Shown one piece after another: positions 47,328 through 57,420 of a stretch of 64,000 nt of DNA. The stretch lies in assembly GCF_005497185.1 (NCBI RefSeq), contig NZ_RJTN01000009.1:1-64000 (forward strand). The letters run 5' to 3'. The stretch comes from Pectobacterium polonicum. GTDB lineage: Bacteria; Pseudomonadota; Gammaproteobacteria; Enterobacterales; Enterobacteriaceae. Below the pieces are notes generated by a model that worked only from the letters and a program-made list of their open reading frames with translations, was not told the origin of the DNA and ran no database searches. Made by a program: the position numbers and the translations under genes. The first letter of the stretch is position 1. The number at the start of each line of letters is the position of its first letter.

Positions 47328-49823
47328 ATGGCATTGATTCCATTTTTCTCTACACAGCGCACTCCTTCCAAACTGGCAATTGCCGTTCATCTGTTGCTAT
47401 GCGGCGCACCGCTGATTGCATATTCCACCGCAACGGCGGCAGAAGCGACAGCCGCAGCGGCAACCAAAACCTATTCCATCCCTGCCGGGCCGCTTAACCA
47501 GCAACTCAACCAGTTTGCCGCCCAATCAGGCGTTTATCTGGTCGGTGATGCACAACTGTCGACAGGAAAAGCTGGGCAATCTCTGCAAGGGAATTACAGC
47601 GTCGATGGCGGATTTTCGGCTCTGCTGGCTGGGAGCGGGCTTCAGGTGATTCCACAGCCTAACGGCGTCTGGCGCTTACAGAGAATACCGCAGGGGGATG
47701 AAATGCTGGTCGTGGCAGGCGTCAACCGCAACGGCGTGACTGAAGGCACTCAGTCCTACACCACGCGCAGCATGAACACCGCGACACAGCTGAATCTGTC
47801 ACCGCGAGAAACGCCGCAGTCGGTGAGCGTTGTCACGCGCCAGCGCATGGACGATCAGAACATGACCTCGCTGGATGAGGCCATGAAGCAAACCACCGGA
47901 ATCAACGTGGTCAACCAGAATAGCTTTCAGGTGAAATACGAATCGCGTGCCTTCACGATGGACAATATCAAAGAAGATGGCGTCAACCAATCGTCGCAAA
48001 ATAGCGTAATGAACGCCTCCCAATCGACCAGTGAATCACCCGATCTGGCGATTTACGATCGCGTCGAAGTTCTGCGCGGCGCTTCAGGCCTAACACAGGG
48101 CAGCGGGGAGCCCGGAGGTACCGTCAATCTGGTACGTAAAAAACCAACCTATGAATTTCAGGCCTCTGCCAGCGCAGGGATCGGTAGTTGGGACAACTAC
48201 CGCAGCGAGATAGATATTTCTGGCCCACTCAATGACGATGCCAGCCTGCGCGGCCGGCTGATCAGCGTATACCAAGACAAACAGAGTTTTACAGATTATG
48301 TCGGCAGCGAACGTAAAGTACTGTTCGGGACGCTGGCTTGGGATATCACACCCGACACTACCGTGACCACCGGCATGAACTGGCAGAAAACAGATGTAGT
48401 GCCCGATCTTTATGGCGTTCCTTTCGGCACCGATAAAAGCAAATTACACCTCCCGCGTTCAACGTTTCTGGGGGCGAGTTGGAACCGGATTAATTTTGAA
48501 AGGATTAATCCATTTGCTGAATTCGAACATCGCTTTACCAACGACTGGACACTAAAAAGTGCGCTCAGCTACACACGAGCCACGTCTAAAGAGCGCTATA
48601 TCGGTATTATGAATGGCACGGCAGGCGTCGATCCTGCTACGGGAGTCAGCCGATTAAACAATGCGCTGCACTATGACAACAAGAGCGATCAATGGGGCTA
48701 TAACCTCAGCGTGAGTGGTCCGTTTGAGTTATTGGGACGTAGCCATGAGTTGGTGTTCGGCGGTGATTATCAGAAAGAGAACTTCGACAACGCTATTGGC
48801 CGTATTGCTAACACCACCAGTGCCAATATCTATAATTGGAACCCCAACTCAGTCGCAGAACCCGATTGGTCGAACCTTAGCCTCTACAGTTCTCGTTATA
48901 GAGAACAATATAATATTTATCAGCGCGGACTGTTTACTACCACACGCTGGGAGCTGGCCGATAACTGGAAACTAATCCTCGGCGGCCGCTACAGCGCTTA
49001 TAGCTACGACTACTATTATGATAACCAGCGCAACACCAGCGACAAGGAATACAGCAGCCTGCACGTTCGCGATAAATTTGTCCCTTACAGCGGCCTGCTA
49101 TGGAATTTTGCCGACAATTACACCTGGTATGCCAGCTATGCTGAAATCTATAAACCGCAGAGTGCACGCGATAAGGACGATAAGCTACTGCCTGCCATTA
49201 TCGGCACCAACTATGAAACCGGCGTTAAAGGGGAGTTTTTTGACGGCGATCTGAATGCTTCACTGGCACTGTTCCGCATTATTCAGTCCAACCGTGCGCG
49301 CGCCGAGGCGGATAGTTCCGTTTGCCGAAATTCTAATAGCGGTTGTTCCAGTGCTGAAGGCAAAGTACGCAGCCAAGGGGTCGAACTGGATGTCACAGGG
49401 CAACTGGCTGAAGGCTGGCAGATTCAGACGGGTTATACCCTGACTAACAGTAAATATTTGGAAGCATCAGAGACTGATAAAGCGGCACAGTTCAGCCCGC
49501 GCACGCCGAAGCATATGTTCAAGCTGTACACCTCCTACAATCTGCCGGGTGAGTTGGATCAATGGACGATTGGTGCAGGCATGACTGCCCAAACGGGTAC
49601 GCAAACCTATCCAAACCGCGTTTTTGGCCTGTCTCAGGGCGGCTATACGCTGTTTAACGCCAATGTCCGCTATCAGTACAGCAAGAACCTGAGCTTCAAT
49701 CTGGTAGGCAATAACCTGACGGATAAAACCTACTTCCTGAACCTGAATAACCGCCATCTTAGCGGCAACAACTATTACGGCGACCCGCGTAATTTCATGC
49801 TAACCGCGAAGTGGAATTTCTAA
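47328..49823 (+). CDS. TonB-dependent siderophore receptor with STN signalling domain
   Basis: An 831-residue outer-membrane transducer. The signal peptide ends at about residue 38 (ATAAEA). An STN domain (about residues 47-113, YSIPAGPLNQQLNQFAAQSG) passes the ligand signal to the FecR-like protein. A TonB box EMLVVAG lies near residue 125, then the plug (ETPQSVSVVTRQRMDDQNM, GASGLTQGSGEPGGTVNL) and a beta-barrel ending in the usual terminal Phe (TAKWNF). The pattern is that of FoxA/FpvA-type ferric-hydroxamate or related siderophore receptors; the exact ligand is unknown. Part of the sigma/anti-sigma/receptor unit, followed by an ABC transporter. Confidence 0.93.
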   Translation: MALIPFFSTQRTPSKLAIAVHLLLCGAPLIAYSTATAAEATAAAATKTYSIPAGPLNQQLNQFAAQSGVYLVGDAQLSTGKAGQSLQGNYSVDGGFSALLAGSGLQVIPQPNGVWRLQRIPQGDEMLVVAGVNRNGVTEGTQSYTTRSMNTATQLNLSPRETPQSVSVVTRQRMDDQNMTSLDEAMKQTTGINVVNQNSFQVKYESRAFTMDNIKEDGVNQSSQNSVMNASQSTSESPDLAIYDRVEVLRGASGLTQGSGEPGGTVNLVRKKPTYEFQASASAGIGSWDNYRSEIDISGPLNDDASLRGRLISVYQDKQSFTDYVGSERKVLFGTLAWDITPDTTVTTGMNWQKTDVVPDLYGVPFGTDKSKLHLPRSTFLGASWNRINFERINPFAEFEHRFTNDWTLKSALSYTRATSKERYIGIMNGTAGVDPATGVSRLNNALHYDNKSDQWGYNLSVSGPFELLGRSHELVFGGDYQKENFDNAIGRIANTTSANIYNWNPNSVAEPDWSNLSLYSSRYREQYNIYQRGLFTTTRWELADNWKLILGGRYSAYSYDYYYDNQRNTSDKEYSSLHVRDKFVPYSGLLWNFADNYTWYASYAEIYKPQSARDKDDKLLPAIIGTNYETGVKGEFFDGDLNASLALFRIIQSNRARAEADSSVCRNSNSGCSSAEGKVRSQGVELDVTGQLAEGWQIQTGYTLTNSKYLEASETDKAAQFSPRTPKHMFKLYTSYNLPGELDQWTIGAGMTAQTGTQTYPNRVFGLSQGGYTLFNANVRYQYSKNLSFNLVGNNLTDKTYFLNLNNRHLSGNNYYGDPRNFMLTAKWNF

Positions 49824-49831
49824 GCGAATAC

Positions 49832-49855
49832 GCCTGCCAGCCTCGGCTGGCAGGC
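49832..49855 (+). terminator. Strong hairpin between receptor and ABC transporter
   Basis: Eleven-bp perfect inverted repeat GCCTGCCAGCC/GGCTGGCAGGC separated by two bases. No T run follows, and the ABC gene starts 16 bases later, so it is more likely a processing or attenuation hairpin than a full terminator. Confidence 0.6.
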
Positions 49856-49871
49856 CATCGCCCAATCCATT

Positions 49872-51620
49872 ATGCAAACGCTTAAACGCTTTTATACGCT
49901 GGTCGCGCCTTTCTGGCTGACCACGCGCGCCACGCTGTTGTGGCTACTGCTCCTGCTGATTATGAGCCTGACGCTCTCCGTCGTGTGGATCAGCGTGCAG
50001 TACAACAACTGGAGCCGGGATTTTTACGACGCGCTGGCCGACTACTTTCAGCACGCGTCAATCTACGAGATGGCCGTGCGCTATCTGGCCTACACGCTGC
50101 TATTCGTGCTGGTGATCATCTGCGGAAACTGGCTCAAGAAACAGCTGATTATCCGCTGGCGCGATACCATGACGCACCAGTATGAACAGGATTGGCTACG
50201 CCATCACGCCCACTACCAGCTCAGCGCTGGGCTGGATAACCCCGATCAGCGCATCGCGGAAGATATCCGTCTGCTGATCGAACAGAGTCTCGAACTCCTG
50301 CTTTCGCTGCTGAAAAATACTGCCCGTTTTTTCTCTTTCATCGCCATTCTCTGGCAGCTTTCCGGCGTCCATACCTTCACGCTGGGCGGCTACCTCCTCA
50401 CGATACACGGCTATCTGGTGTGGATCGCGCTGGTTTACGCCGCATTAGCCAGCGTGGTGACGCATCGGCTGGGGCATCGTCTGCACAAGCTGAATATTGA
50501 ACGTCAGCGGGTAGAAGCCGACTATCGCGCCACGCTGCTGCGAGTTCGGGATAACAGCGAGCAAATCGCGTTTTATCAAGGCAGCGACGCCGAGCAGCAG
50601 CGGATGCGGCTACGCTTTCTGCCTATCGTGCAAAACTGGCAGCGTTTAATGACGCGAGAATTCCGGCTGGAAAGCTTTACCACCAGCTATTTCCGTTTCA
50701 GCCTGATTATCCCGGTTTTCGCCACCCTGCCGCTGTTTCTCGCCCGTCAGGTTAGCCTTGGAGCAATTATGCAGGCGCGATCTGCCTTCGGCTATGTGCT
50801 GGATGCTTTTGGCTGGTTCATCGATGCCTATCGTCAGCTGGTTCAATGGTCTTCCACCATTGAACGGCTGTGGGAATTCCAGCACCGCTTACAGCAATTA
50901 CCGACGCCAGAGGAACCGTGCCATGAAGGGCATGCCCTGCATATCAACGCGCTATCCGTACCACGCCCCAATGGTTCGCCGTATTTCGCCCCGCTGACGC
51001 TCACGCTTCAGGCTGGCGAATGGGCGGCGCTCTGCGCAGCCAGCGGCACGGGGAAAACTACGCTGCTGCGGGCGCTGGCTGGGCTGTGGCCGGTATCGCA
51101 AGGAGAGTGTCTTTTTCCGGTAGGTCGAGCACTCTTCTTGCCGCAAAAAACCTATTTACCGCAGGATACGTTGCGTCAGGTATTGTGTTACCCACAGGCA
51201 CAGCTAGCCGATACCGTACCGTTGATCACGGTACTGGAACAAACTGGACTCGCCTCACTGATTTCTCGTCTGGACGACAAAGCGAACTGGAGTCGGGAAC
51301 TATCAGGCGGTGAACAACAGCGCCTGTCGCTCGCGCGTGCGTTACTGCTGCGTCCGACTCTACTTTGTCTGGATGAAGCCACCAGCCAGCTCGATGATGC
51401 AGCGGCGCTTCGGTTGTTAGCACAAATCAGAATAACGCTACCACACACCATCGTGCTGGCCGTCAGCCATCAGCCCGCCGTGCTGGATTGTTTCACGCAT
51501 CGGATACGGTTAACGCCACTCGATCCAGAGGAAAAAGAGGAATCAGGGAACCACGCTATCGATCTCGCTGTTACGCGGCCAGAGGCGGACATACAGCAGA
51601 TTTCTTACGGAAAGGTGTGA
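49872..51620 (+). CDS. Fused ABC transporter, YddA/SbmA-BacA type (ABCD family)
   Basis: A 582-residue half transporter with an N-terminal membrane domain of the SbmA/BacA type (about residues 1-330; WISVQYNNWSRDFYDALADY is a family hallmark) and a C-terminal ATPase: Walker A AASGTGKTTLLRALAGLWP, signature ELSGGEQQRLSLARALL, Walker B LLCLDEATSQLD. GLWPVSQGECLFP is the ABCD/YddA variation. Relatives transport peptides, vitamin B12 or siderophore-linked substrates; in E. coli YddA lies with the receptor YddB. Here it closes a Fur-box-preceded receptor cluster. Direction and substrate are unknown. Confidence 0.88.
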   Translation: MQTLKRFYTLVAPFWLTTRATLLWLLLLLIMSLTLSVVWISVQYNNWSRDFYDALADYFQHASIYEMAVRYLAYTLLFVLVIICGNWLKKQLIIRWRDTMTHQYEQDWLRHHAHYQLSAGLDNPDQRIAEDIRLLIEQSLELLLSLLKNTARFFSFIAILWQLSGVHTFTLGGYLLTIHGYLVWIALVYAALASVVTHRLGHRLHKLNIERQRVEADYRATLLRVRDNSEQIAFYQGSDAEQQRMRLRFLPIVQNWQRLMTREFRLESFTTSYFRFSLIIPVFATLPLFLARQVSLGAIMQARSAFGYVLDAFGWFIDAYRQLVQWSSTIERLWEFQHRLQQLPTPEEPCHEGHALHINALSVPRPNGSPYFAPLTLTLQAGEWAALCAASGTGKTTLLRALAGLWPVSQGECLFPVGRALFLPQKTYLPQDTLRQVLCYPQAQLADTVPLITVLEQTGLASLISRLDDKANWSRELSGGEQQRLSLARALLLRPTLLCLDEATSQLDDAAALRLLAQIRITLPHTIVLAVSHQPAVLDCFTHRIRLTPLDPEEKEESGNHAIDLAVTRPEADIQQISYGKV

Positions 51621-51638
51621 AGAAAACGGGAAGAGCAT

Positions 51639-51661
51639 AGCCCGGAGCGAATGTCCGGGCT
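51639..51661. terminator. Hairpin between the ABC transporter and deoD
   Basis: Eight-bp stem AGCCCGGA/TCCGGGCT with a seven-base loop between convergent genes. Weak T content; likely shared terminator. Confidence 0.6.
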
Positions 51662-51670
51662 GTGATGATA

Positions 51671-52390
51671 TTACTCGTTATCGCCCAGCAAAACGGATTC
51701 CAGCGCGATCTCGATCATCTCGTTGAACGTGTTTTGACGTTCTTCTGACGTAGTTTGCGCACCGGTACGAATGTGGTCAGAAACGGTACAGATGGCCAGC
51801 GCTTTCGCACCGAACTCTGCCGCAACGCCATAGATACCGGCCGCTTCCATTTCCACACCCAGAATGCCGTATTTTTCCATTACGTCGAACATCTGCGGGT
51901 CTGGCGTGTAGAACAGATCGGCGGAGAAGATGTTACCGACGCGGACAGAAACCTTGCGCGCTTTGGCAGCATCAACGGCATTACGCACCATGTCAAAATC
52001 AGCAATCGCCGCATAGTCGTGATCTTTGAAGCGCATACGGTTCACTTTGGAATCCGTACACGCCCCCATACCGATCACCACGTCGCGCAGCTTAACATCT
52101 TCACGTACCGCGCCGCAGGAACCCACACGGATGATCTTCTTCACGCCGAATTCGGTGATCAGCTCTTTCGCATAGATTGAGCAGGATGGGATACCCATAC
52201 CGTGACCCATTACCGAAATTTTACGGCCTTTGTAAGTCCCCGTGAACCCTAACATGCCACGCACGTTGTTCACTTCGCGGGCATTTTCCAGAAAGGTTTC
52301 TGCAATATACTTAGCACGCAGCGGGTCGCCCGGCATCAGTACAACGTCCGCGAAATCACCCATTTCTGCATTAATATGTGGCGTAGCCAT
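51671..52390 (-). CDS. deoD: Purine nucleoside phosphorylase
   Basis: A 239-residue hexameric enzyme that splits purine (deoxy)nucleosides with phosphate. Typical segments are [22 protein letters not shown] at the start, the phosphate-binding Arg in [19 protein letters not shown] and [10 protein letters not shown], and the catalytic Asp in [10 protein letters not shown]. Third gene of deoA-deoB-deoD. The deoB stop is 46 bp upstream. Confidence 0.97.
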   Translation of the reverse strand: MATPHINAEMGDFADVVLMPGDPLRAKYIAETFLENAREVNNVRGMLGFTGTYKGRKISVMGHGMGIPSCSIYAKELITEFGVKKIIRVGSCGAVREDVKLRDVVIGMGACTDSKVNRMRFKDHDYAAIADFDMVRNAVDAAKARKVSVRVGNIFSADLFYTPDPQMFDVMEKYGILGVEMEAAGIYGVAAEFGAKALAICTVSDHIRTGAQTTSEERQNTFNEMIEIALESVLLGDNE

Positions 52391-52435
52391 GCGTTTATTC
52401 CTTAATTAATCAAGTTCACGTAAAAACGACGTGTT

Positions 52436-53659
52436 TTACAGTATCGATTTGCCGTAGTCCATAGGCGACAGGCCAAAGTAGGTTGCAACTGTCTGCCCGA
52501 TATCGGCGAAGGTTTCACGGTGACCGTATGAACCCGGCTTCACTTTCGGCCCATAGATCAACACCGGTACATTCTCGCGGGTATGATCGGTGCCATGCCA
52601 GCTTGGGTCACAGCCGTGGTCAGCCGTCAGAATCAGGATGTCATCGCCTTTCACGCGGGACATCAGCTCGGGTAAGCGGCGATCAAAAAGTTCCAACGCC
52701 GCAGCATAGCCCGGAATGTCGCGGCGGTGGCCGTAGGCTGAGTCGAAATCAACAAAGTTGGTAAACACGATGGTGTTATCGCCCGCGCTATCCATCTCTT
52801 TCAGCGTGGCGTCAAACAGCGCATCAATACCCGTCGCTTTCACCTTTTTGGTAATACCGACCTGCGCGTAGATATCCGCAATTTTACCAACAGAAACCAC
52901 TTCACCGCCTTTTTCATCCACCAGTTTTTTCAGGATGGTCGGTGCTGGCGGCTCAACGGCCAGATCGTGACGGTTGCCAGTGCGTTCAAAATTGCCAGGT
53001 TTATCGCCGATAAACGGACGCGCAATCACGCGCCCAATGTTGTAGCCGCCTTCGGTCAGCTCTTCGCGGGCGATCTCACACAGCTCATACAGCTTATCCA
53101 GACCGAACGTTTCTTCATGGCAGGCAATCTGGAACACAGAATCCGCAGAGGTATAGAAAATCGGCTTGCCGGTTTTCATGTGTTCTTCAGCCAGTTGATC
53201 CAGAATCACCGTACCGGAAGAGTGGCAGTTGCCCAGATAGCCCGGCAGATTAGCGCGTTTTACCAGTTTATCCAGCAACTCCTGCGGAAAACTGTTTTCT
53301 TCATCTTTAAAATAGCCCCAGTCGAACAGGACAGGTACACCGGCAATCTCCCAGTGGCCAGACGGCGTATCTTTACCCGAGGAGATTTCGCTGGCGTGCG
53401 CGTAAGCACCGATGATGTCTGCGTTTTCATCCAACCCTGCTGGGAACGTTCCCGTTGAAGCCTCAGCAGCTTTGCCCAGACCCAGACGGCTCAGATTCGG
53501 CAAATGCAGCGTACCGCTACGCCCTTTATCCGCCGTTCCCGCCGCACACGCCTGAGCGATATGGCCTAGCGTATCCGAACCCACATCACCAAAACGTTCT
53601 GCATCAGCACTGCTGCCGATGCCAAACGAGTCGAGAACCATAATATATGCACGTTTCAT
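52436..53659 (-). CDS. deoB: Phosphopentomutase
   Basis: A 407-residue alkaline-phosphatase-superfamily enzyme that interconverts (deoxy)ribose-1- and -5-phosphate. Metal ligands are in [13 protein letters not shown] near the start and in [21 protein letters not shown] near the end. [13 protein letters not shown] carries the phosphorylated Thr. It is flanked by deoA (90 bp upstream) and deoD, the E. coli order. Confidence 0.97.
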   Translation of the reverse strand: MKRAYIMVLDSFGIGSSADAERFGDVGSDTLGHIAQACAAGTADKGRSGTLHLPNLSRLGLGKAAEASTGTFPAGLDENADIIGAYAHASEISSGKDTPSGHWEIAGVPVLFDWGYFKDEENSFPQELLDKLVKRANLPGYLGNCHSSGTVILDQLAEEHMKTGKPIFYTSADSVFQIACHEETFGLDKLYELCEIAREELTEGGYNIGRVIARPFIGDKPGNFERTGNRHDLAVEPPAPTILKKLVDEKGGEVVSVGKIADIYAQVGITKKVKATGIDALFDATLKEMDSAGDNTIVFTNFVDFDSAYGHRRDIPGYAAALELFDRRLPELMSRVKGDDILILTADHGCDPSWHGTDHTRENVPVLIYGPKVKPGSYGHRETFADIGQTVATYFGLSPMDYGKSIL

Positions 53660-53748
53660 TTTTTCTCTCCTGCGCAGCGATGCGCTAACGCCCCACCTAT
53701 CGGCAGGGGAAAATCAATTCAAGATAACCTATTGCCAACCCTACGCAA

Positions 53749-55077
53749 TCACGCTTCCGCACTCACCCGACGATAGACCATCGGGGTCTTTTCTGGTGCC
53801 GTGTCACCCAGTTGGATCGCAGCTCGGACTTCATTCGCTGCCTGCTGCCATTGCGCTTCCGTATTGGCATGGATCACCGCCAGCGGGCGCTGTGCATCAA
53901 CGCGTTCACCCAGGCTAATCATGCTATCCAGACCGACACTGTAATCGATCGTATCAGTAGCCTGACGGCGTCCGCCGCCCAGCGATACGACGGCCATGCC
54001 TAGCGCGCGAGTATCCATTGCGGTCACAATGCCTTCACGCATTGCGAACACCGGCTTACTTAGTGTCGCCACCGGCAGGTAACGATCGTAGTGTTCGACA
54101 AAATCGCCTGGGCCACGCTGTGCGGCAACCATACGACCAAAGACGTCGGCAGCTTTGCCGTTATCCAACACGGCTTGCAGGCGTGAATGCGCGTCGTCCG
54201 CCGAGCTTGCCAGCCCGCCCGCCAGCAGCATCTCGCCACATAGCGCCATAGTAACATCATACAAGCGTGGATTACGGTGCTCTCCCGTCAGGAAACGCAC
54301 GGCCTCACGCACTTCCAGCGCATTCCCCGCGCTGGAGGCCAATACCTGATTCATGTCCGTCAGTAATGCGCTGGTGCGACATCCCGCATTGTTCGCCACA
54401 CCGACAATCGCCTGCGCCAACTGTTCGGACAGTTCATAAGTTGGCATAAACGCCCCTGAGCCGACTTTGACGTCCATTACCAGCGCATCAAGCCCTTCCG
54501 CCAGTTTCTTCGCCAGAATCGACGCGGTGATCAGTGGGATTGAATCGACCGTAGCGGTAATGTCACGCGTGGCGTAAAAGCGTTTATCCGCCGGAGCCAG
54601 TGAGGAAGTTTGACCAATAATCGCGACGCCAACCTGCTGAATGATACGACGAAAATGGTCATCGTTCGGGAAAATATCCAGTCCCGGAATCGCTTCAAGC
54701 TTATCCAGCGTGCCGCCGGTATGCCCTAAGCCGCGCCCGGAGATCATCGGGACATAGCCCCCACAGGCGGCGACCATTGGCCCCAGCATCAGCGAGGTCA
54801 CATCCCCCACGCCGCCGGTAGAATGTTTGTCCACCAGCGGGCCATTCAGGTTCAGGCTTTTCCAGTCCAGCACTGTACCGGAGTCACGCATCGCCAACGT
54901 CAGCGCCACGCGCTCATCCATCGACATATCGTGAAAATAAATGGTCATCGCCAAAGCGGCGATCTGACCTTCAGAGACGGTATTGTCACGAATACCGTTA
55001 ATAAAGAAGCGGATCTCTTCTTCGCTCAGAGCTTTTCCATCACGCTTCTTACGAATAATTTCCTGAATCAGAAACAA
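53749..55077 (-). CDS. deoA: Thymidine phosphorylase, TTG start
   Basis: A 442-residue enzyme that cleaves thymidine and deoxyuridine to base and deoxyribose-1-phosphate. The phosphate-binding loop [14 protein letters not shown] is near residue 85 and [18 protein letters not shown] lies further on as [15 protein letters not shown]. The start is set at a TTG (55077) giving [20 protein letters not shown], with AGGAG ten bases upstream and the E. coli length (440). The frame runs upstream to 55134, but no better start is there. The gene leads the deo operon here; deoC is missing. Confidence 0.93.
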   Translation of the reverse strand: MFLIQEIIRKKRDGKALSEEEIRFFINGIRDNTVSEGQIAALAMTIYFHDMSMDERVALTLAMRDSGTVLDWKSLNLNGPLVDKHSTGGVGDVTSLMLGPMVAACGGYVPMISGRGLGHTGGTLDKLEAIPGLDIFPNDDHFRRIIQQVGVAIIGQTSSLAPADKRFYATRDITATVDSIPLITASILAKKLAEGLDALVMDVKVGSGAFMPTYELSEQLAQAIVGVANNAGCRTSALLTDMNQVLASSAGNALEVREAVRFLTGEHRNPRLYDVTMALCGEMLLAGGLASSADDAHSRLQAVLDNGKAADVFGRMVAAQRGPGDFVEHYDRYLPVATLSKPVFAMREGIVTAMDTRALGMAVVSLGGGRRQATDTIDYSVGLDSMISLGERVDAQRPLAVIHANTEAQWQQAANEVRAAIQLGDTAPEKTPMVYRRVSAEA

Positions 55078-55258
55078 GGTCTGTACTCCTGATGAATTCT
55101 GATATGGCTCAGCAGCCTGTCGCTGCCAGCACATTTGCTGTTGTGAACCTATGCAGTCATAAACAAAATGCTGTCATGAATGAAATGTTTTCACGAATAA
55201 AATAGTGCGCCGTGTGCGCGTGATTAATCGCAAGTTCTGTTGAGCAGAAGCGGCATGC

Positions 55259-55429
55259 TCAAGCGTTGCCAGCAGACGGGCCGACGTCAGCGCCCATGAT
55301 ATCGTCCGCCAGTTGCAGATAGATGGCGGGGTTTTTACTCACGTAGGATCTTTTTCGCCAGAGGCAATAAAACGTGGTTAACCCCATCAGCGTCAGCGCA
55401 CGTTGCGCGGCTATGGTCAGCTTGATCAT
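55259..55429 (-). CDS. Possible small protein of 56 residues
   Basis: A frame starting MIKLTIAAQRALTLMGLTTF has a GGAG site eight bases upstream of its ATG (55429) and ends ADVGPSAGNA. The N-terminal half could form one membrane helix followed by a basic YCLWRKRSY. No family recognised, and the upstream gap makes chance possible. Reported as a candidate only. Confidence 0.3.
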   Translation of the reverse strand: MIKLTIAAQRALTLMGLTTFYCLWRKRSYVSKNPAIYLQLADDIMGADVGPSAGNA

Positions 55430-55744
55430 ATAATTCTCCAACTCGTCAGCCGGTCTAGCCGGCCATGAACATTAACTGGCGTAAACCAGCACGTTTGGCG
55501 AGCGGACTTGGTTCCTTGAAGATGGCGCTCAGGGGATACAACCTGTAACGGCACTGAGATCCTTCTCACCGCAATCAGCCTTCCTCTATCGTTCATCCTG
55601 TGATGACTTCAACACCGAAAGAACAATACGGAAAGAAACTATGTAGACACGTGAACACATCAGATATTTGAACACGCTGCGCCTGACTATTTTGTGCATT
55701 CATTCACACTTGATGTAAGAGGAATGCAATAGATGGTTATTATA

Positions 55745-55760
55745 TGTGATTTTAATCACA
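55745..55760. promoter_or_regulatory. Perfect CRP-type palindrome
   Basis: TGTGATTTTAATCACA is an exact TGTGA-N6-TCACA. It is about 670 bp upstream of deoA and 280 bp before yhbQ, so its target is unclear; E. coli deo is CRP/CytR controlled but from a nearer site. Confidence 0.6.
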
Positions 55761-56042
55761 TAAACTGCCCCCAGGAAGGTTCATCAAGTGAATAACCTTG
55801 CGAGGTTGAATGCTCATCGCCAGGATGCCGGTGCAGCATCATGTCCCCCCTTAAACAGCCCTTCCCGCGCCAAATAGGTGAGAGGTTATTTGAAGAACGT
55901 GCTATTTATGTTTAGCCGTACTGAATCACTTTTTCCAAAAAATAATCAGCCCACCAGCAGCGACTTGCCGCTTCACGTAGCAGGATAAGCGCCCTAAACT
56001 AACCACTCACAAGACTGTTTCTGAGAATCCACTGACAACACC

Positions 56043-56342
56043 ATGACTGAACACGCCGAAGATTCTCATTGGTACTTGTACATACTGCGCACGGTCAACG
56101 GGGCGCTGTACACAGGTATTACGACGGATGTCAGCCGCCGCCTGAATCAACATCAAACGGGAAAAGGGGCAAAAGCGCTGCGGGGGAAAGGCAAATTGAC
56201 GCTGGTGTTTCACTGTCTGGCGGGCGATCGCTCAAACGCGCTCAAACTGGAATATCGCATTAAGCAGCTGAGCAAAAGCCAAAAAGAAAGGCTGGTACAA
56301 GACCAGCCTCAGACGCTTTGTATTTCAAACACGTTGTATTGA
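56043..56342 (+). CDS. yhbQ: GIY-YIG nuclease-fold protein YhbQ
   Basis: A 99-residue GIY-YIG domain protein. [25 protein letters not shown] (catalytic Tyr and Arg) and the following [12 protein letters not shown] are typical of the YhbQ group, followed by [11 protein letters not shown]. Members are DNA nucleases or nuclease-like; E. coli YhbQ has been linked to DNA damage tolerance. It is convergent with yhbS, 11 bp apart. Confidence 0.93.
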   Translation: MTEHAEDSHWYLYILRTVNGALYTGITTDVSRRLNQHQTGKGAKALRGKGKLTLVFHCLAGDRSNALKLEYRIKQLSKSQKERLVQDQPQTLCISNTLY

Positions 56343-56353
56343 TACGCTATCGA

Positions 56354-56896
56354 CTAGAGAAAGCGGTTAAACGGCTCAGCATATTCAACCAGACCGATCG
56401 CCTGTTCAAATCCGCTTTCGCTTTCAAACGAATCTTCACCAGCAACCTGATTGTCCGCCAGTGGGTAAACCTGAAAAGTCGATTCACTGTCCGGCCAGCG
56501 ACAATGTAACTGGTGCTCGGTAGCCGGAACGAAACCAAAGCGGGCATAGTAAGCAGGATCACCCAGCACGACGACGGCGGTGTAGCTAAATTCATTCAGC
56601 GCATCCAGCCCTTCGTAGACCAGCTTCTCCCCCACGCCTTGTCGGCGCAGACTTTCATCTACCGCCAACGGCGCAAGCGCCACCCACTGCCGATCCTCTC
56701 CTTCGATCAGCACCGGGCTGAAGGCCGCGTAGCCCACCACACCGCCTTCATCGTCGGTTGCTACAACGCCAAGCGTCAATAAGCCGTCTTCGCGCAGTTG
56801 ATGCACCAAATCGGCTTCTGCACCCGTAGGAAAAGAACGGCGCAATAAGCTGTCGATCCCTGCGGCATCAACAGGAATTTCCACCCGAACTAGCAT
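56354..56896 (-). CDS. yhbS: GNAT-family acetyltransferase YhbS
   Basis: A 180-residue GNAT protein. The acetyl-CoA loop is LAVDESLRRQGVGEKLVYEGL (about residues 74-94), and GDPAYYARFGFVPATEHQL gives the C-terminal fold. Homologous to E. coli YhbS along the whole length. The physiological substrate is not known. It overlaps the end of ubiT by seven bases (ATGCTAG), so the two are co-translated. Confidence 0.93.
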   Translation of the reverse strand: MLVRVEIPVDAAGIDSLLRRSFPTGAEADLVHQLREDGLLTLGVVATDDEGGVVGYAAFSPVLIEGEDRQWVALAPLAVDESLRRQGVGEKLVYEGLDALNEFSYTAVVVLGDPAYYARFGFVPATEHQLHCRWPDSESTFQVYPLADNQVAGEDSFESESGFEQAIGLVEYAEPFNRFL

Positions 56897-57420
56897 GATA
56901 CTGGCGCGTGATTCGTTGGTTGCACGACGCCCTCCTGTAAGCCGGCTTCAACAAAGTTCGCCAGTTGCAGTAGACCAATGCGCAGCGGCGCAGGCATGGC
57001 TTCCAGCTCAATGGCATCCATCAGGTTCTTCACATACAACCCTAACTCGGTATCGCCCTCAATGCGCAGACGGCGCTGGAAAAACAGCGTATCGGGATCT
57101 TCTTTGCGCGCGGCGATCAAAATCAGATCGTTCGCGTCTGCACTAAAGCTGACATCCGGCGTCTCATCGTGGCTGACCACCAGACGACCATCACGCAGCG
57201 TCATAAACCACTGCAAACCGACATCACGCACCTCAATTTTCAGCCATCGGCTTTCAAGAAATGCCAGATCGCCCTCTTCTAGCGCCTGACGGAACTGCCA
57301 GCCCAACATCTGTTCCAAAACCTGACGCTGTAGCGCAAAGGGGGTGAACTTGAGTGGCTTACCTAATAAGCTCGGCCCCTGACGCACAATCTGCGCTCGT
57401 AGTTTTTCCAACACTGGCAT
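56890..57420 (-). CDS. ubiT: Anaerobic ubiquinone biosynthesis accessory factor UbiT (YhbT)
   Basis: A 176-residue SCP2-type lipid-binding protein. With UbiU and UbiV it supports oxygen-independent ubiquinone synthesis by binding the polyprenyl intermediates. LKFTPFALQRQVLEQMLGWQ and the SCP2 strands VSFSADANDLILIA are visible. The start is ATG 57420 (MPVLEKLR) after AGGAG; the longer frame to 57483 adds a non-family peptide. It is divergent from ubiUV, as in E. coli. Confidence 0.94.
   Translation of the reverse strand: MPVLEKLRAQIVRQGPSLLGKPLKFTPFALQRQVLEQMLGWQFRQALEEGDLAFLESRWLKIEVRDVGLQWFMTLRDGRLVVSHDETPDVSFSADANDLILIAARKEDPDTLFFQRRLRIEGDTELGLYVKNLMDAIELEAMPAPLRIGLLQLANFVEAGLQEGVVQPTNHAPVSC

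Larger units (their letters stand above)
55078..56042. other. Low-density 960-bp gap between deoA and yhbQ
   Basis: A join between two blocks that are distant in E. coli. It holds the deo promoter, one possible small frame at 55259-55429, and a perfect CRP-type palindrome at 55745-55760. I see no RNA gene or recombinase. deoC, which precedes deoA in E. coli, is absent. Confidence 0.5.
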
